A stretch of 64,000 nt of DNA, from assembly GCA_964019155.1 (NCBI GenBank), contig OZ025244.1:53385161-53449160 (forward strand), in the 5' to 3' direction. Both the position numbers and the translations under genes were made by a program. The notes under the pieces were generated by a model that was not told the DNA's origin, did no database searches, and saw only the letters and a list, made by a program, of their open reading frames with translations. Origin of the DNA: Osedax fenrisi. Its lineage: Eukaryota > Annelida > Polychaeta > Sabellida > Siboglinidae. This document shows positions 12,241 to 24,509 of the stretch, piece by piece (the stretch's first letter is position 1; each line of letters opens with the position of its first letter).

Positions 12241-13240
12241 GAACATATGAAAGACGTCTCGGGCAATAACGGAGATAATCTTTATCATATTGATGGATAC
12301 ATTCATCTAATCAAGAAGGAAGATAACCATTTACGATCTTATTTATCCATAAATTATACATTGTATATTAATATAAATTAATTCTCATATCACAATAATA
12401 TTTATATGTATATACTAACTTCTAATCTGTGCATCTTGATTATCCAATTTTTCTGACTATGAGCTGGCTTACAAGTGTAGATACACGGCATTCATAAAGA
12501 CGAGACCGGATTCAATCCTGGAGAACATATGAAAGACGTCTCGGGCAATAACGGAGATAATCTTTATCATATTGATGGATACATTCATCTAATCAAGAAG
12601 GAAGATAACCATTTACGATCTTATTTATCCAGAAATTATACATTGTATATTAATATAAATTAATTCTCATAACACAATAATATTGATATGTATATACTAA
12701 CTTCTAATCTGTGCATCTTGATTATCCAATTTTTCTGACTATAAGCTGGCTTACAAGTGTAGATACACGGCATTCATAAAGACGAGACCGGATTCAATCC
12801 TGGAGAACATATGATAGACGTATCGGGCAATAACGGAGATAATCTTTATCATATTGATGGATACATTCATCTAATCAAGAAGGAAGATAACCATTTACGA
12901 TCTTATTTATCCAGAAATTATACATTGTATATTAATATAAATCAATTCTCATAACACACCAATATTTATGAGTATACTAACTTCTAATCTGTGCATCTTG
13001 ATTATCCAATTTTTCTGACTATAAGCTGGCTTACAAGTGTAGATACACGGCATTCATAAAGACGAGACCGGATTCAATCCTGGAGAACATATGAAAGACG
13101 TCTCGGGCAATAACGGATATAATCTTTATCATATTGATGGATACATTCATCTAATCAAGAAGGAAGATAACCATTTACGATCTTATTTATCCAGAAATTA
13201 TACATTGTATATTAATATAAATTAATTCTCATAACACAAT
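12241..13240 (+). repeat. 282-bp satellite-like array of a tRNA-derived SINE, about 3.5 units
   Basis: Units begin GAACATATGAAAGACGTCTC at 12241, 12523, 12805 and 13085 (spacing 282, 282, 280). They are nearly identical. Each full unit ends with a tRNA-like head: a box A-like GAGCTGGCTTACAAGTG, then 34 bases later a box B-like GGATTCAATCC. So the array can be read as head-to-tail SINE copies. The first unit lacks its own head and the last stops after about 155 bases. No protein frame is present. The alternative reading is a plain satellite that arose from one SINE copy. Confidence 0.85.
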
Positions 13241-13249
13241 AATAATTAT

Positions 13250-14640
13250 AATACTATCTATCTTCAACTTATTAATAAAATCTATTATAATTTATAATCT
13301 TACTCATAAATATTCGTAATATATATACACAAAATTGCAAGATTATCGTGAATAATATTTGATGATACGTGTTCTTTAGAAGAACACATGTAGTTTATAA
13401 TATACAAATCAATATTTTAAACTAATTGAAATTATGGTTATTTTTCATTATATTTCATTAATTTCATAGTATCATAAATGTTATTAGAGTTTAAATTACT
13501 TCTTAAGCTATTATAATATATAATTTAACATCTATTAATAATATTCGTGATATATATAACAAATATTCAGATTATTTTGCATCATATTAGGTGATATCCC
13601 TCCTATATCCCTCTTTATACAGAGGTTATAAAGCGATACATGTTTAGTTTAGACTATGTAAATTAATATTTTACACTTTAATACTTTAATAATGTTATAC
13701 TATACAATAATTTATAAGGTAATTTTGAATATATCACATTAATATCATTTACAAGTAAATTTATTAGTGTTTATATTACTTCTTAATTTAATTCGTAGTG
13801 TCTAACTTAAAGAATATGATGCACGATAATATTGCAATTTTGAATATAATATTATATAATATATATATATCACGATAATTTATAACGGTAGTAAAATTAT
13901 ATATTATAATAGATTTTATTAATACGTTTAAGTTTAAACAATACGAATTAGATTTATAAGTAATTTAAACACTAATATAACTAATGATACATGTGGTAAT
14001 GAGATACAATGAAAAATGACCTTATAAATAATTGTAAAATATCAATTTACATACTATACAACTGAACGGGTTATCCCTTCATAAATTGTAAAGAAAGTGT
14101 ATCATAAAATATGACACACGATAATATTGCAGTTTTGTAAATATATACATCACATATATTTATAACGATAGTAAAATTATATATTATAATAGTTTTTATT
14201 AATACATTTAAACTTTAATCTCTAAATTAGATAATACAAATTAGATTAAGAAGTAATTTAAAGAATTCTAGTAATCTAGTGCGAAGTTATTTCTTGGGGA
14301 GTGATATCGTGCGAAGTGTGATAATATATATTAATGTAATTAATTATTTATAAATAGTAGAATTTATACTAAATACTAAATAACAAGCTGAACTAGATCA
14401 CTAGTAACCAATTTAAACACTAATAAACATTATTAAACCTATTAAAAAAGTACCTTATAAAGTAGTGTAAAATATTAATTAACAAATATTACTATTAATT
14501 TAGGGATGCCACTATTCAAATTTACATCACCTAGCTACATATTAAAAACACTAGAATTGTACGATTTAATTTCATAATATTCTTCCCATAATTCACCTAA
14601 TAATATGTAAATCCGTCATACAGTCATATATACATATATT
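13250..14640. repeat. Diverged AT-rich repeats in both orientations
   Basis: Segments with TTAAAT..TACTTCTTAA, ATATTATAATAG..TTTTATTAATA and ACATGT/ACATGTGG recur between 13260-13800 and, inverted, between 13850-14480. This looks like an old inverted duplication of about 600 bp. No gene is visible. Confidence 0.4.
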
Positions 14641-14703
14641 ATTATATGTATATATTGGGAATAACATTAATGTTATTCCCAATTATAATTATAATTACAA
14701 TTA

Positions 14704-14748
<45 letters not shown>

Positions 14749-14966
14749 CTAAGCAATAATGATATTTAATATATAAAATATATCATGTTCTGAATTTTTA
14801 TTTGCAGGTTATATACCATAACCGTATGGTTATATTATATAATATATATTATTTTAAATTGTTACAATTATTGAATAATTGTAATACTTTATAATAAAGT
14901 TTATTTATATGATAATCTCAATCATATAGAATATGACCGGTACTACATTATCATATACCATATATC

Positions 14967-15014
<48 letters not shown>

Positions 15015-15020
15015 TATATG
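14641..15020. repeat. (TA)n tracts at about 14709-14744 and 14970-15010 and a short GGAATAACATT hairpin
   Basis: A small inverted repeat (TTGGGAATAACATTAATGTTATTCCCAA) is split over 14654-14681. Two TA runs follow. No gene was seen. Confidence 0.7.
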
Positions 15021-16139
15021 ATATAATATAGTTTATAAATATTTATTCATAGCATAACGTATGCACTATTTAAATTAAAATAATTTAAATAAATTTAAAA
15101 TTGGTGATAAATGAGAATTATATTAAATTGTAACTGTATATTACCTTATATTACAATCAATATTCGCCAATTTTATTTTTTAAATTACTATATTAAATAA
15201 TTATATTAAGAAATATGATAATAATATAATATGTAAATATTATATATTATATAAAGGTTTATAAATATAAATTTTAATAATGAATTAGAGTTTATAATTT
15301 AGTTTATTATTAATTATATTATTAGGTCAATGCACAAACTTTGAGGGGGATTTAAAATATGTGGGTCAATGGCATAGATTTAGAATACCATATTTTGGTA
15401 CTCTACATATATGGTCAATGATTAAAAACAAATTTATTATTTCCAGAAGAGAGTAGATATTGATGTGTATAATAATAACAGATTTGTATTTTATGTAAAC
15501 TATAAATATATGCTATAAATTATAGCATAGATATATAGCCTATAGGTATATAAATATATCCTATATATATAATATAAATCAGTGATGAGTAAACTATTAT
15601 AGTAATCCTAGTATTATAGAACTCTATAATACTCATATATATATATATATATATATATATGAATATAAATTGCAATTAAAAGTTTATTTTAAAAACCTTA
15701 TAGAATTGTATTCTGTAGGTAAACTGAAAACTCCGGAATAAATTATATATTTTATATGGATTTCTATCAAAATATAGTATATACATTAGAGTGAACCCCA
15801 CTCAATATATATATATATATATTAACTATAGTGATATGCATATATCCAATCTATGATATAATTGTATATATGTTCCATTAGCAAATATCCTGCCTTGGAT
15901 GTAGACTTCACAATATTTTCGAATAGGAATCATAAAATTATATTGGTTTACGTTTATAATATACTTTTAATAGTGTATGATAAAATCCCATTAACATTAT
16001 ACACAGTGTATAGTATTCAATGTTCATAACACCCTTAACTTATAGAATGATATATGTAATGGTACTTGACATAATTAATAACTTATACTATATTTACTAT
16101 AATAATTATAAGGGTTTTAGAGAAATATTTTTAACATTA
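15021..16139. other. AT-rich DNA with a thrice-repeated GGTCAATG near 15325-15420
   Basis: No coding frame was found. GGTCAATG occurs three times within about 95 bases, which may be a remnant of an inverted-repeat element. Confidence 0.4.
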
Positions 16140-16480
16140 TTCAATAATTAAAAGGGCATTTACAATAGATGAATTAATTAAAGCTACTAAAAGCATACAA
16201 AAGGGAAAATCTGTTGGCTTAGATGAAATATCAATTGAAGTATGGAAACTAGATGAATTTCAAGAAATATGACTAAACGCGTGCAATAATTTATATTCTC
16301 AAGACTAATGGAATGAATGATGCTTATTCCTTTCCATAAAAAATAAGATTTTTATCAAATCTATCAAAAGAATAATCGGGGAATTACACTAATTATAATT
16401 GCAGCTAAGATATATATGATTCTATTAAATAGGATAAGTTCAGATATATCGTTGATAAAGTAAAACAATGGTTATAATCA
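16140..16480 (+). pseudogene. Decayed RTE-type LINE reverse transcriptase fragment
   Basis: Reading across several stops and frameshifts gives the ordered signature of the reverse transcriptase palm start in RTE-like elements. It runs FTIDELIKATKSIQKGKSVG followed by LDEISIEVWK, then about 45 residues later NRGITLIIIAAKIY and LLNRI. These correspond to the conserved 'GKA.GLD.IP.EVWK' and 'NYRGITL.S...K' blocks. It is heavily mutated and AT-shifted, so it is old. The RTE-type C-terminus at 28520-28975 may belong to the same family. Confidence 0.75.
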
Positions 16481-16639
16481 CAAATTTGCATAAAAAATTG
16501 GTAAAAATTGTACATAGTACAGATAGGAATTATAAATGTTTTTATAAATTATTTATAATATATATTAATCCATCTCATTAAATAATGAATATTTGTTAAT
16601 GAAATTAAGACTATCTTTATTATATATGTAGATATAACA

Positions 16640-17235
16640 AAATGATCAGCATTCCTAACCACTATGAATAAATGAATAATTTTGTTATCTAAAATTAATA
16701 TAATTTATATTTTTACAAAGCTTTTTAACTCTTAAATTCTATTATATAACTTGTTTTTATAAAAGAAAAAATATTATTTAATATATTTGATCAGCATTCC
16801 TAACCAATATGGGAATACATTAATAATTGCTTAATCTAAAATTAATATAATTTATATTATTAATTTCTAATCTATAATTTGTATTTTAGTTTTTGCAAAA
16901 GAAAAAATATGATTTAATAATTTTATAAATCCTACATTATTTATTTATCATTAAATATAATTAAAATTATAAATATTAAACCATTTAAATAATACATGTT
17001 TAATAATTTATTTTAACCATCAAGTTCATCTAAAATTAATATAATTTATAATTTTACAAAGCTTTTTAAATTCTATTCTATAACTTGTATCTTGGATTTT
17101 ACAAATTTACAAAAAAAGTATAGCAACAAATATTATTTAATAATTTATATAAATTTCTAAATCCTACTTTATTTATTTATTATAAATATTATAAACACAT
17201 TTAAATAATACATAATTTATTTTAAACAGCAAGTT
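16640..17235. repeat. Diverged tandem repeat, about three units of 150-230 bp
   Basis: GATCAGCATTCCTAACCA starts two units (about 16640 and 16790). CTAAAATTAATATAATTTAT, TTTTACAAAGCTTTTTAA and AGAAAAAATAT blocks recur in order, again from about 17028. No gene is present. Confidence 0.65.
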
Positions 17236-17276
17236 AATATATAATATATACAATTGTTGTTAACATTAAGTACTAA

Positions 17277-17317
<41 letters not shown>

Positions 17318-18229
17318 CTATATTAATATATATATATATTGATAAAAAGTACTAACCTATATATATATATATATATAACTATTATAATATATTATATATT
17401 TAATACAATATAAATATAATATTACAATTCATATGGAAAATTTACAATAATAAAATCTTTTTTTCTTAATCTTTCCTTTAGTCATCAAGAACATCTTGAG
17501 ATGTATAAAATGTATAACTTATAATCCAGCTATAAATAATAATAAATGAATGATGGATACATGTACATTACATTTAAAATTAAATATACTAAACTTGTAT
17601 CAATTCTGTTTTATCAATTTTATTTAGTTGTACACCAATGATACCTTTGATATGAAACATTAACAAATGTATTATTTTATGAATAAAACTAATATAAATA
17701 TATCATAATATAAAGTTTAATATTTATCTAAAATATATTGTATTGATAAATTTATATATTAAACATTAATTAGAAATGTATTTAAATATTAGTATATATG
17801 TATTAATTAGTGTATTTATATTTTAAATTTAATAATTACCAAAATTAGATTTTCTGATTTGAATTATTAACCAGAAATATATTTGAATAATATATTAATA
17901 AACATAAATATGTGTAAAATAAGCTTTTATAATTATCAACATCAGATTTTGATCATTTGTAATTGTATTTGAATAAAACATATACATATACATATTTGTA
18001 TTTGACCAAATACATTTTTAAAATTAGTAATTTAATAATGATAAATATCAGATCTTCTCTATTTGTATGTAATAGTGTAAATAAATATATGTATTTAGGT
18101 TTGATCTAAGGTTATATTTGATAAAATAAAAATAATTAGTAATTAAATAAAAATTTGTTATAAAGAATTTAATAGTTATATTTACTAGTGGGAATTTATC
18201 GAAAGTAAAAGTATTCCAGGAAAAATATA
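17236..18229. other. AT-rich DNA with (TA)n at 17279-17314 and 17357-17376
   Basis: Both TA tracts follow the same short sequence AAGTACTAACCTATA, a small local duplication. Nothing else was recognised. Confidence 0.5.
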
Positions 18230-18456
18230 GTGTATACTATATTATTTTTATTCTTATTTTTAATTGAACCCATCCTTGATGGATACCTATCAAATTCACC
18301 TGATTATAGGTGTTCTAATCTTACTAACTTGCATTTAGTCCCATGTTTCATGAATCATAGGTGGAATTTTCTCACTAGCTTCAAAACCAAATCATCTCAG
18401 GTCACATCTATCCATGTCCAGTATTTCACCGGTGGGAGGACATCCACGGCTTGATA
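18230..18456. other. GC-richer island of unknown origin
   Basis: The plus strand has a 74-codon open frame. The minus strand reads as a plausible peptide (runs DVLPPVKYWTWIDVT, DDLVLKLVRKFHL, FMKHGTKCKLVRLEHL) interrupted by TGA or TAA codons at points where tryptophan would fit. This may be a decayed fragment of a mobile element coding region with G-to-A changes. No family is recognised with confidence. Confidence 0.3.
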
Positions 18457-19129
18457 TTACACTAAGTTTTTTTCGCTGTCTTCAATTATATAATAGTGAG
18501 TGATATTAATTAATATATATTTTATAACGTGACTGATAGTTTGATCTATACCAAAATATTAGATAATAAATACTATATACGATTAAAGTGATGAATTTAA
18601 ACCAAATAAAATAACCAGCATAGATCTACATTTATTTAGCTCTAGTAGGGCAGGTGGATGTAGATGAAATATGGTTTTTTGAACACAAAATTAAATGACA
18701 TGTATATATATATTTTAATAAATATAGCATTTTTGACTTTAAAATTACAATAAATTATTATCTAAAAATTATTTATACTATAAATTATAGCTGGCTAAAC
18801 ATGTAATATTATATTACATATAGTAAATATAGTACGTATATTTATGATATACAATTATTATAATTATTATATATATATATTAATTGTTATTTAATAACAT
18901 AATATATAATAACATTATAATAAATTATTATATATATTTATAAGTAAAAATAATAATATTATATATGTAAATAAGATATTAAATAAATGATTTATTAAGT
19001 TGATGTTGAATATTATTAATTGACAAATTATTTTTCAAATAAATTTAATGTAACATTAATAAATCTATCATTTTGAAAATCATTTTCAAATAATAATTGA
19101 GATAAATTTTTTTTTCAATATTCATGTAA
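18457..19129. other. AT-rich DNA, nothing recognised
   Basis: No frames, borders or repeats beyond short TA runs. Confidence 0.5.
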
Positions 19130-19530
19130 ATTTGTGTAGTATTTTATGAAGTTATTATAAAGTATATACAATATATTTATGGGCACTTTTATAGATAACA
19201 CTTTGGTTGATAACGTTCAATGGTACGTCCTAAAATTATTTTTTTTAAATATATATTTTTAAAAATCCATTTGTAAAATTATACTAAATTGTGATAAAAT
19301 TCTTTACAATCTACAATTTATATATGATTATCATATACATAAATTTTAAATCATAATGATACCTATTAAAGTATTATTAATTGTAATTATTATATATTTT
19401 AGATTTAAAATCTAATTTGCCACCATTTAAATGTCAATATTTATTTAAAATTGTGTAGTATTTTATGAAATTATTATAAAGTACATACAATATAATTATG
19501 GGAACTTTTATAGATAAAACGTTCATAATT
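19130..19530. repeat. Duplicated 85-bp block, copies about 320 bp apart
   Basis: TGTGTAGTATTTTATGAAGT at about 19133 recurs as TGTGTAGTATTTTATGAAAT at about 19453. The match continues through the CAATATAATTATGGGAAC-like segment to TAGATAA. It is a diverged direct duplication. Confidence 0.7.
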
Positions 19531-19733
19531 AGTTACATTGTACAATTATTTTCCTACAATAATCATTGTTAGCGTACTCATAATGTTAATAACACACATG
19601 TTTTCATACCTGTTTCAGGAGAATTCTAAAAGAAGAGAATCCAAGCTTGACGCTGATTGGACATATAAATGGATGTTTACTTTTTAAAGGTACAGTTCAA
19701 TCAAGGACATGGTTCAATTATAAAAATTGTTTA

Positions 19734-19774
19734 ATAAATAAGTGTTTTATGATCAAAATAAAACACTTATTTAT
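19734..19774. repeat. Hairpin with perfect 17-bp arms
   Basis: ATAAATAAGTGTTTTAT pairs with its exact reverse complement across a 7-base loop. It lies inside a chance open frame (19647-19841). Confidence 0.85.
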
Positions 19775-20233
19775 GATAAAAACGTGTAATATATTGTATC
19801 CATCAAGGAAAAATACAACCTGTAAAATAAGCCATTTTTGAATATCGCATCCCTTTTAAAAATAGTTTAATCCATAAAATATTTATAAAATTTGTTATGG
19901 TATTTAATATTTCTAATACCATTAAACATTTAAGTGAATGTACATATAAATTAGTTATATTACATATATTAAATATATAAAAATGTATATTAAGTTAAAA
20001 GTTATAATTGATTATGATAATATAATACAATAATAGAAATCAAAATGTTTACATTAATGTCAGCATAATAGCAACATAATAGCAGCATAATAAACTTTTA
20101 AAATTAATAGCAGCATAATAATAGCATAATAGACTTTAAATAGCAACATTACAGCAGCATAATAGCAACATAATAGACATTTAATAGCAACATAAAGTAG
20201 CACAATTGTGCTATAGCATATATAGCATATAGC

Positions 20234-21716
20234 CAGAGCTGGGCAGTATCGCCGATACAGTATCTATTAAGGCAAAAAATCAGTATCGTAGATATATTTG
20301 TATTTGTATTTGTATCTATTATAAAAATTACAAAAGTATTTGTAATCGTATCTATTAGTCATAAATAGTATCTACGATATGTATCTACTAAGACAATTAT
20401 TTAAATAGATACATTTTATTAAATAATATATCATTTGGTCATTATCTTTATTTATATCAATATTTTATAATATCATTTTATAAATTAATTTTAATATATA
20501 TATACATTATATATATAGTTTTTAATTAAATATCTTTTGTAAATATTGAAATTAATTCATTGTTAAAAATTATGATATATCAATTATATTGATTTATTCT
20601 CAAAAACCATTATATACCTTTATTGAAAACAAAGTAATTTTTTGATAATATATTTTATATAATAATTTATTTATAATTCAAAATTATATATTATATAGAA
20701 AGATAAAATCATTTTAATAAATATGATAATTCTAAATAATAATAATTAATAATATATTAATAATTTATTTGTTATATATTTGATAATTTACTATATTCAT
20801 GTTTAACATTCGAAAGTAAAGTTCGCTGATTATTTTTAGTTGAAAAATAGTATATTGTAATAATGTATATTTCTCTATAGTCTGTAATGGCTCATAGTAT
20901 AATTGCAGTTGAATTAATCGCTAGTACACTAAAATATTCATGGTGGGCATCATTAAATGTCAATAAATATCAACAAATGTATTATATATCATCTATTGAA
21001 GAACACGTTATAAGGTGTAAATATATAATATGTTATTTTAAAGGAGGTATCCCACTATAGTAGCTATAGCAGTATTTTCGGAAATAATGTCCCGACATAT
21101 TTTTAGGAAGTTATTTTCTAGCAAGTTAACTACAATTTTAGTGAGTTACCCTCTTACTTTCCGGAAAAATAGTAACTTTAAAGGGGGTATCCCAATACAA
21201 ATTGCTATTAAATCACTTTCTATAAAACATTTCCGGACATTATTTCCGTATAAATGGGGTATCCCACTACAAGATTTTCCGGCAACTTACCGGAAATATT
21301 GTAACTTTAAAACCATTTGTTATCAAGTTGTAATGGGATACCCTATAAAGTTATTATATTTCAGGCAAGTTGCAGGAAAGTAAGGGGGTTTCCCAGTAAA
21401 ATTACAGTTAACTTTATAGAAAATAGTTTTAAAGTTAAAATACTTGTAGTGGGATACCCCCTTAATATTCCTTGATATGTACTTTCAAACCAACATCGAT
21501 GAATATATATATATATATAAATATAATGTATATCTATATACTATATACATTGTATATAATTATAATGTATTTGTATCTACTAAGAAAATTATGTATTTGT
21601 AATTGTATCTACTATGATTTTTTTTAAAGTAATTGTAGTAGTATCTATTATATGAAAAAAGTATGTAATTGTAATTGTATCTATTATACATTTTTTGAGT
21701 ATCGTGCCCAGCTCTG
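20234..21716. mobile_element. hAT-like non-autonomous element (CAGAGCTGGGCA ends)
   Basis: The ends CAGAGCTGGGCAGTATCG and (other strand) CAGAGCTGGGCACGATACTC form terminal inverted repeats of 12 perfect bases. They are followed by subterminal GTATCTATTA/GTATCTACTA repeats in opposite orientations. The flanks CATATAGC and CATATAGT agree at 7 of 8 bases, as expected for the 8-bp target duplication of hAT transposons. No transposase frame is seen. A TTAA-flanked MITE (21042-21461) sits inside. A second family with similar ends and GTATC subterminal repeats is at 32050-38171. Confidence 0.8.
21042..21461. mobile_element. TTAA-flanked MITE with GGGGTATCCCACTA ends
   Basis: The left end AGGAGGTATCCCACTA follows TTAA (21038-21041). 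The right end, read on the other strand, is GGGGGTATCCCACTACAAG and is followed by TTAA (21462-21465). GGGGTATCCC-like motifs also occur inside at about 21184 and 21254 and inverted at about 21337, which suggests nested or repeated ends. CCGGAAA/TTTCCGG motifs are frequent. TTAA targets are typical of piggyBac and Kolobok transposases; no enzyme is encoded here. Confidence 0.75.
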
Positions 21717-21736
21717 CATATAGTATACTATTATGT

Positions 21737-23351
21737 TACTTTACTTACTTTTACTTTTTTTGGTTTATGGACTGCAAGTGCGTGAGCAATCGGCCGTCTG
21801 TGGGTGTGAAAATTATTGAGTGGGAAGGAAGGCAAGGGAGAAGTAATGAGTCTTGAGGTGGCGTTTAAAGGAGGGAGTTGATGAGTTTATTCGTAGGTGT
21901 TTGGGTAGGGAGTTCCAGTGGTAAGGGGCAGAGAGGGCAAAGGAACGTATATTTGAAGAATGGAGTTTGTATAAATGGAGAGTTGTAAGGATAAAGGTGT
22001 TGGAGGAACGGGTCTGGAGTGTAGTAATTGGTGTTTGTAGATGTAGGAGGGAGGCAAGTTAGTCAGGGGAATTGTGGTGAATAGCTTTGTGGATAGTTAG
22101 GGAGAGTTTGTACATTATACGATAGGGGACTGGCAGCCAGTGTAGTTGTTTTAGGAGTGGAGTAATGGAGTCAGAGGAATGTCGGGGAAGTAAATGAACG
22201 CAGCGAACTACAGAGTTTTGAAGTCGCTGTAGTTTGATGAGTTAGTCCGGGATGTTAAAGAGTAGGGAGTTGCAATAGTCGAATAGGGGTGGATGAGGAA
22301 AAGGTAATAGCGATGGGGAGGGGAATGGAGCGTCGGATTAAGTGGAGGCAGTGTAGGTGGTAGTGGATGGATGTATGCATGTGTATAATATGATATTCAA
22401 GGAAAAGGGTAGTATCAATATGGAAGCCAAGGTTTCGGACATTTTCAGAGTAGGGGAGTATGGTATTGTCGAGTGAGATGGGGGTGGTTCAGGGAGGGTG
22501 GAGGAACGTTATGGTAAGTGGAGAAAAATAGCTTCCGTTTTAGTGGGGTTAAGTTTTAGGGAGTTGGAGATAAGAAATTGGTGTATGGACTTGATACATG
22601 AGGAGAGTCGTTCAGGGGAATAAGTAGGGGAGTCTGTGCAGTTTAGATATAGTTGAAGGTCGTCAGCGTAAGTATGGAAGGAGATGTCGGGGTGGTCAGT
22701 GAAGATGTCAACCATGTGGAGGAGGTAAATATTGAAGAGGAGTGGGCCGAGGACAGAGCCCTGGGGGACACCATGAGTTATGGAGCGGTAGGGGGACGAG
22801 TGTGTGTTAATCCTGTCTGAGAAAGAGTGGATGGTAATGTAGGAGGTGAACTAGTTAGGGCAATGCCTTTGATGCCGATGGCGGAGAGTCTGTGTATGAT
22901 GACATTGTGGTCAAGGATGTCGAAAGCGAGGAAATATCAAGGAGGAAAAGTATGGTGCCACGGTTGTTGTTCTGGCCAGAGAGTAGGTCGGAGGTTATGA
23001 GGGTTAGGGCGGATTCAGTAGATTTGTGGGGGAGGTAGGCGCTTTGGAATATGTTAGGAATATTGTTGGCTGTAAGGTAGGTGATGAGTTGGGAGGATAC
23101 AACACGTTCGAGGACTTTGGAATGGATTGAAAGGTTCGGTAGTTAGAGGAATTCAGGGAGTCAAGATTAGGCTTTTTAAGGATGGGGAGATGGCAGCTAC
23201 TTAGAAATCAGGAGGGACTGAGCCGGATGAAACTGAAGTGCAGATGATTTTGTGGAGGGGTGAAGCAACGGTGTGGGTAATATGTTTGAGTATAAGTAGG
23301 GGAAGAAGATCAAGGGATGAGGTTGATATGGTGGAATTAAGGAGAGAGATT
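21737..23351 (-). pseudogene. GC-rich L2/Rex1-type LINE, reverse transcriptase and 3' end, 5'-truncated
   Basis: On the minus strand, across several frameshifts, the reverse transcriptase blocks appear in order: FKVAAISPIL-like start near 23190, SNYRTISILSKVLERVV-like (23090-23150), DISAAFDILDH motif A (22900-22930), HGVPQGSVLGPLLFNIYLL motif B (22725-22780) and SFHTYADDLQLYLN motif C (22640-22680). A conserved C-terminal region follows (HWLPVPYRIMYKL near 22120, PDYLASLLH). The longest clean frame is 22509-22715. The 3' tail, read on the minus strand, is AAAGTAAAAGTAAGTAAAG. No endonuclease is present. Its base composition is near 50% G+C, unlike the surroundings, which suggests a fairly recent arrival or a GC-rich source family. 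Confidence 0.85.
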
Positions 23352-23619
23352 TTGTTGCCATTAAATTTCTATTATGCTGCTATTAATTTGTCATGCTATA
23401 ATGCTGCTGTTATGTTGCTATTTAAAGTCTATTATGCTGCTATTAATTTTAAAAGTTTATTATGCTGCTATTATGTTGCTATTATTATAATAGCCTCATA
23501 GACATCTAATGGCGACATAATAGTAGTATAATGTAAACATTTGAAGCTATTAAATATGCTGTTACACTGTTATTATGAGACTATTACTGTATGCTGGGAT
23601 AGAATAATATTATTCTATC

Positions 23620-23860
23620 ATAACCAAACTTACATACTAAATATTGCATTCTACTTTGCGCATTTATTGCACAACCAAAATTTCATACTAAATACTGCAT
23701 TCTACTTTGCGCATTTATTGCACAAACAAACTTGCATACTAAATACTGAATTCTACTTTGCGTATTTATTGCGCACTAGACTATTTTATTTTATTTTATT
23801 CATATTGCAATAAAATAGAAACAAAAAATGCGCAAATATTACGCAAAGTTAAATCTGGTG
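23620..23860. repeat. 54-bp tandem repeat with TTTGCGCATTTATTGCACA cores
   Basis: Three units containing CATACTAAATACTGCATTCT and TTTGCGCATTTATTGC lie head to tail (about 23625-23780). They are followed by inverted TGCGCAAATATTACGCAAAG. The end TTTACTGGGA at about 23862-23871 resembles the right end of the CCCAGTAAAC element. It may be a relic of the foldback class seen at 10435-10665. Confidence 0.7.
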
Positions 23861-24509
23861 TTTACTGGGAATATATCCTGTTATAATATACATATACCAT
23901 TATTACTACATGTATATTATAAATGGGCATTCAAGTCGTATATATAATTAGTAATTAAACTTAATATTTTAATATAATGCATTTTTGTTAAATTTTGTAA
24001 AACTATTTACAAAAATATATTAAAACATAATATTTTAACATAAGGCATTTTTTTAGAAATTTATGAAATAATCATATTAATATTATACTATATTATACCA
24101 TATTATACTATATTATACCATATTATACTATATATTATATATAATATCAAAGTGTCAAAATTATGTTTAACATGTGTAAATATGTATTATACATTATTAT
24201 AAAATTACAAATGGTTTACAACTAGGCAAATACAAATTAATAAAATCTTTAAAACTAGAATTTTACAATAAATACATTATTATTTTGATCATTTAATATA
24301 ACTTATTTATTATAATATATAATATATATTTTATATATATATATATATATAGTATACAAATATTAAATTAAGTATATTATATACAAATAAATATTATAAT
24401 ATGTATACATATATAATATAAACATTATATGGGAATATATATAAGTTATAATTATAATATCTATAGATAACATACAACTATTAATAATATTATATTTATA
24501 TATATATAC
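23861..24509. other. AT-rich DNA with a short TATTATACCA/TATTATACTA repeat at 24086-24135
   Basis: No gene was seen. The short decamer-like repeat occurs about five times. Confidence 0.5.

Larger units (their letters stand above)
20043..23543. mobile_element. 3.5-kb composite bounded by about 160-bp inverted arms of AGCAGCATAATAG repeats
   Basis: The left arm (20043-20205) and right arm (23352-23543) are reverse complements. They share AAATGTTTACATTA at the outer end and then many 10-13 bp subrepeats of the type AGCAGCATAAT and AGCAACATAAT, including a matching AAACTTTTAAAATTAATAGC spacer. The arms enclose a hAT-like element (20234-21716) and a GC-rich LINE (21737-23351), both of which seem to be later arrivals. 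The unit with its inserts removed would be a short foldback element. Seen: the arms and their match. Inferred: that they form one element. Confidence 0.65.

Noticed and set aside
21087..21383. 98-codon plus-strand frame
   Set aside because: It lies inside the TTAA MITE and reflects GGGGTATCCC and TTCCGG motifs, not a protein.
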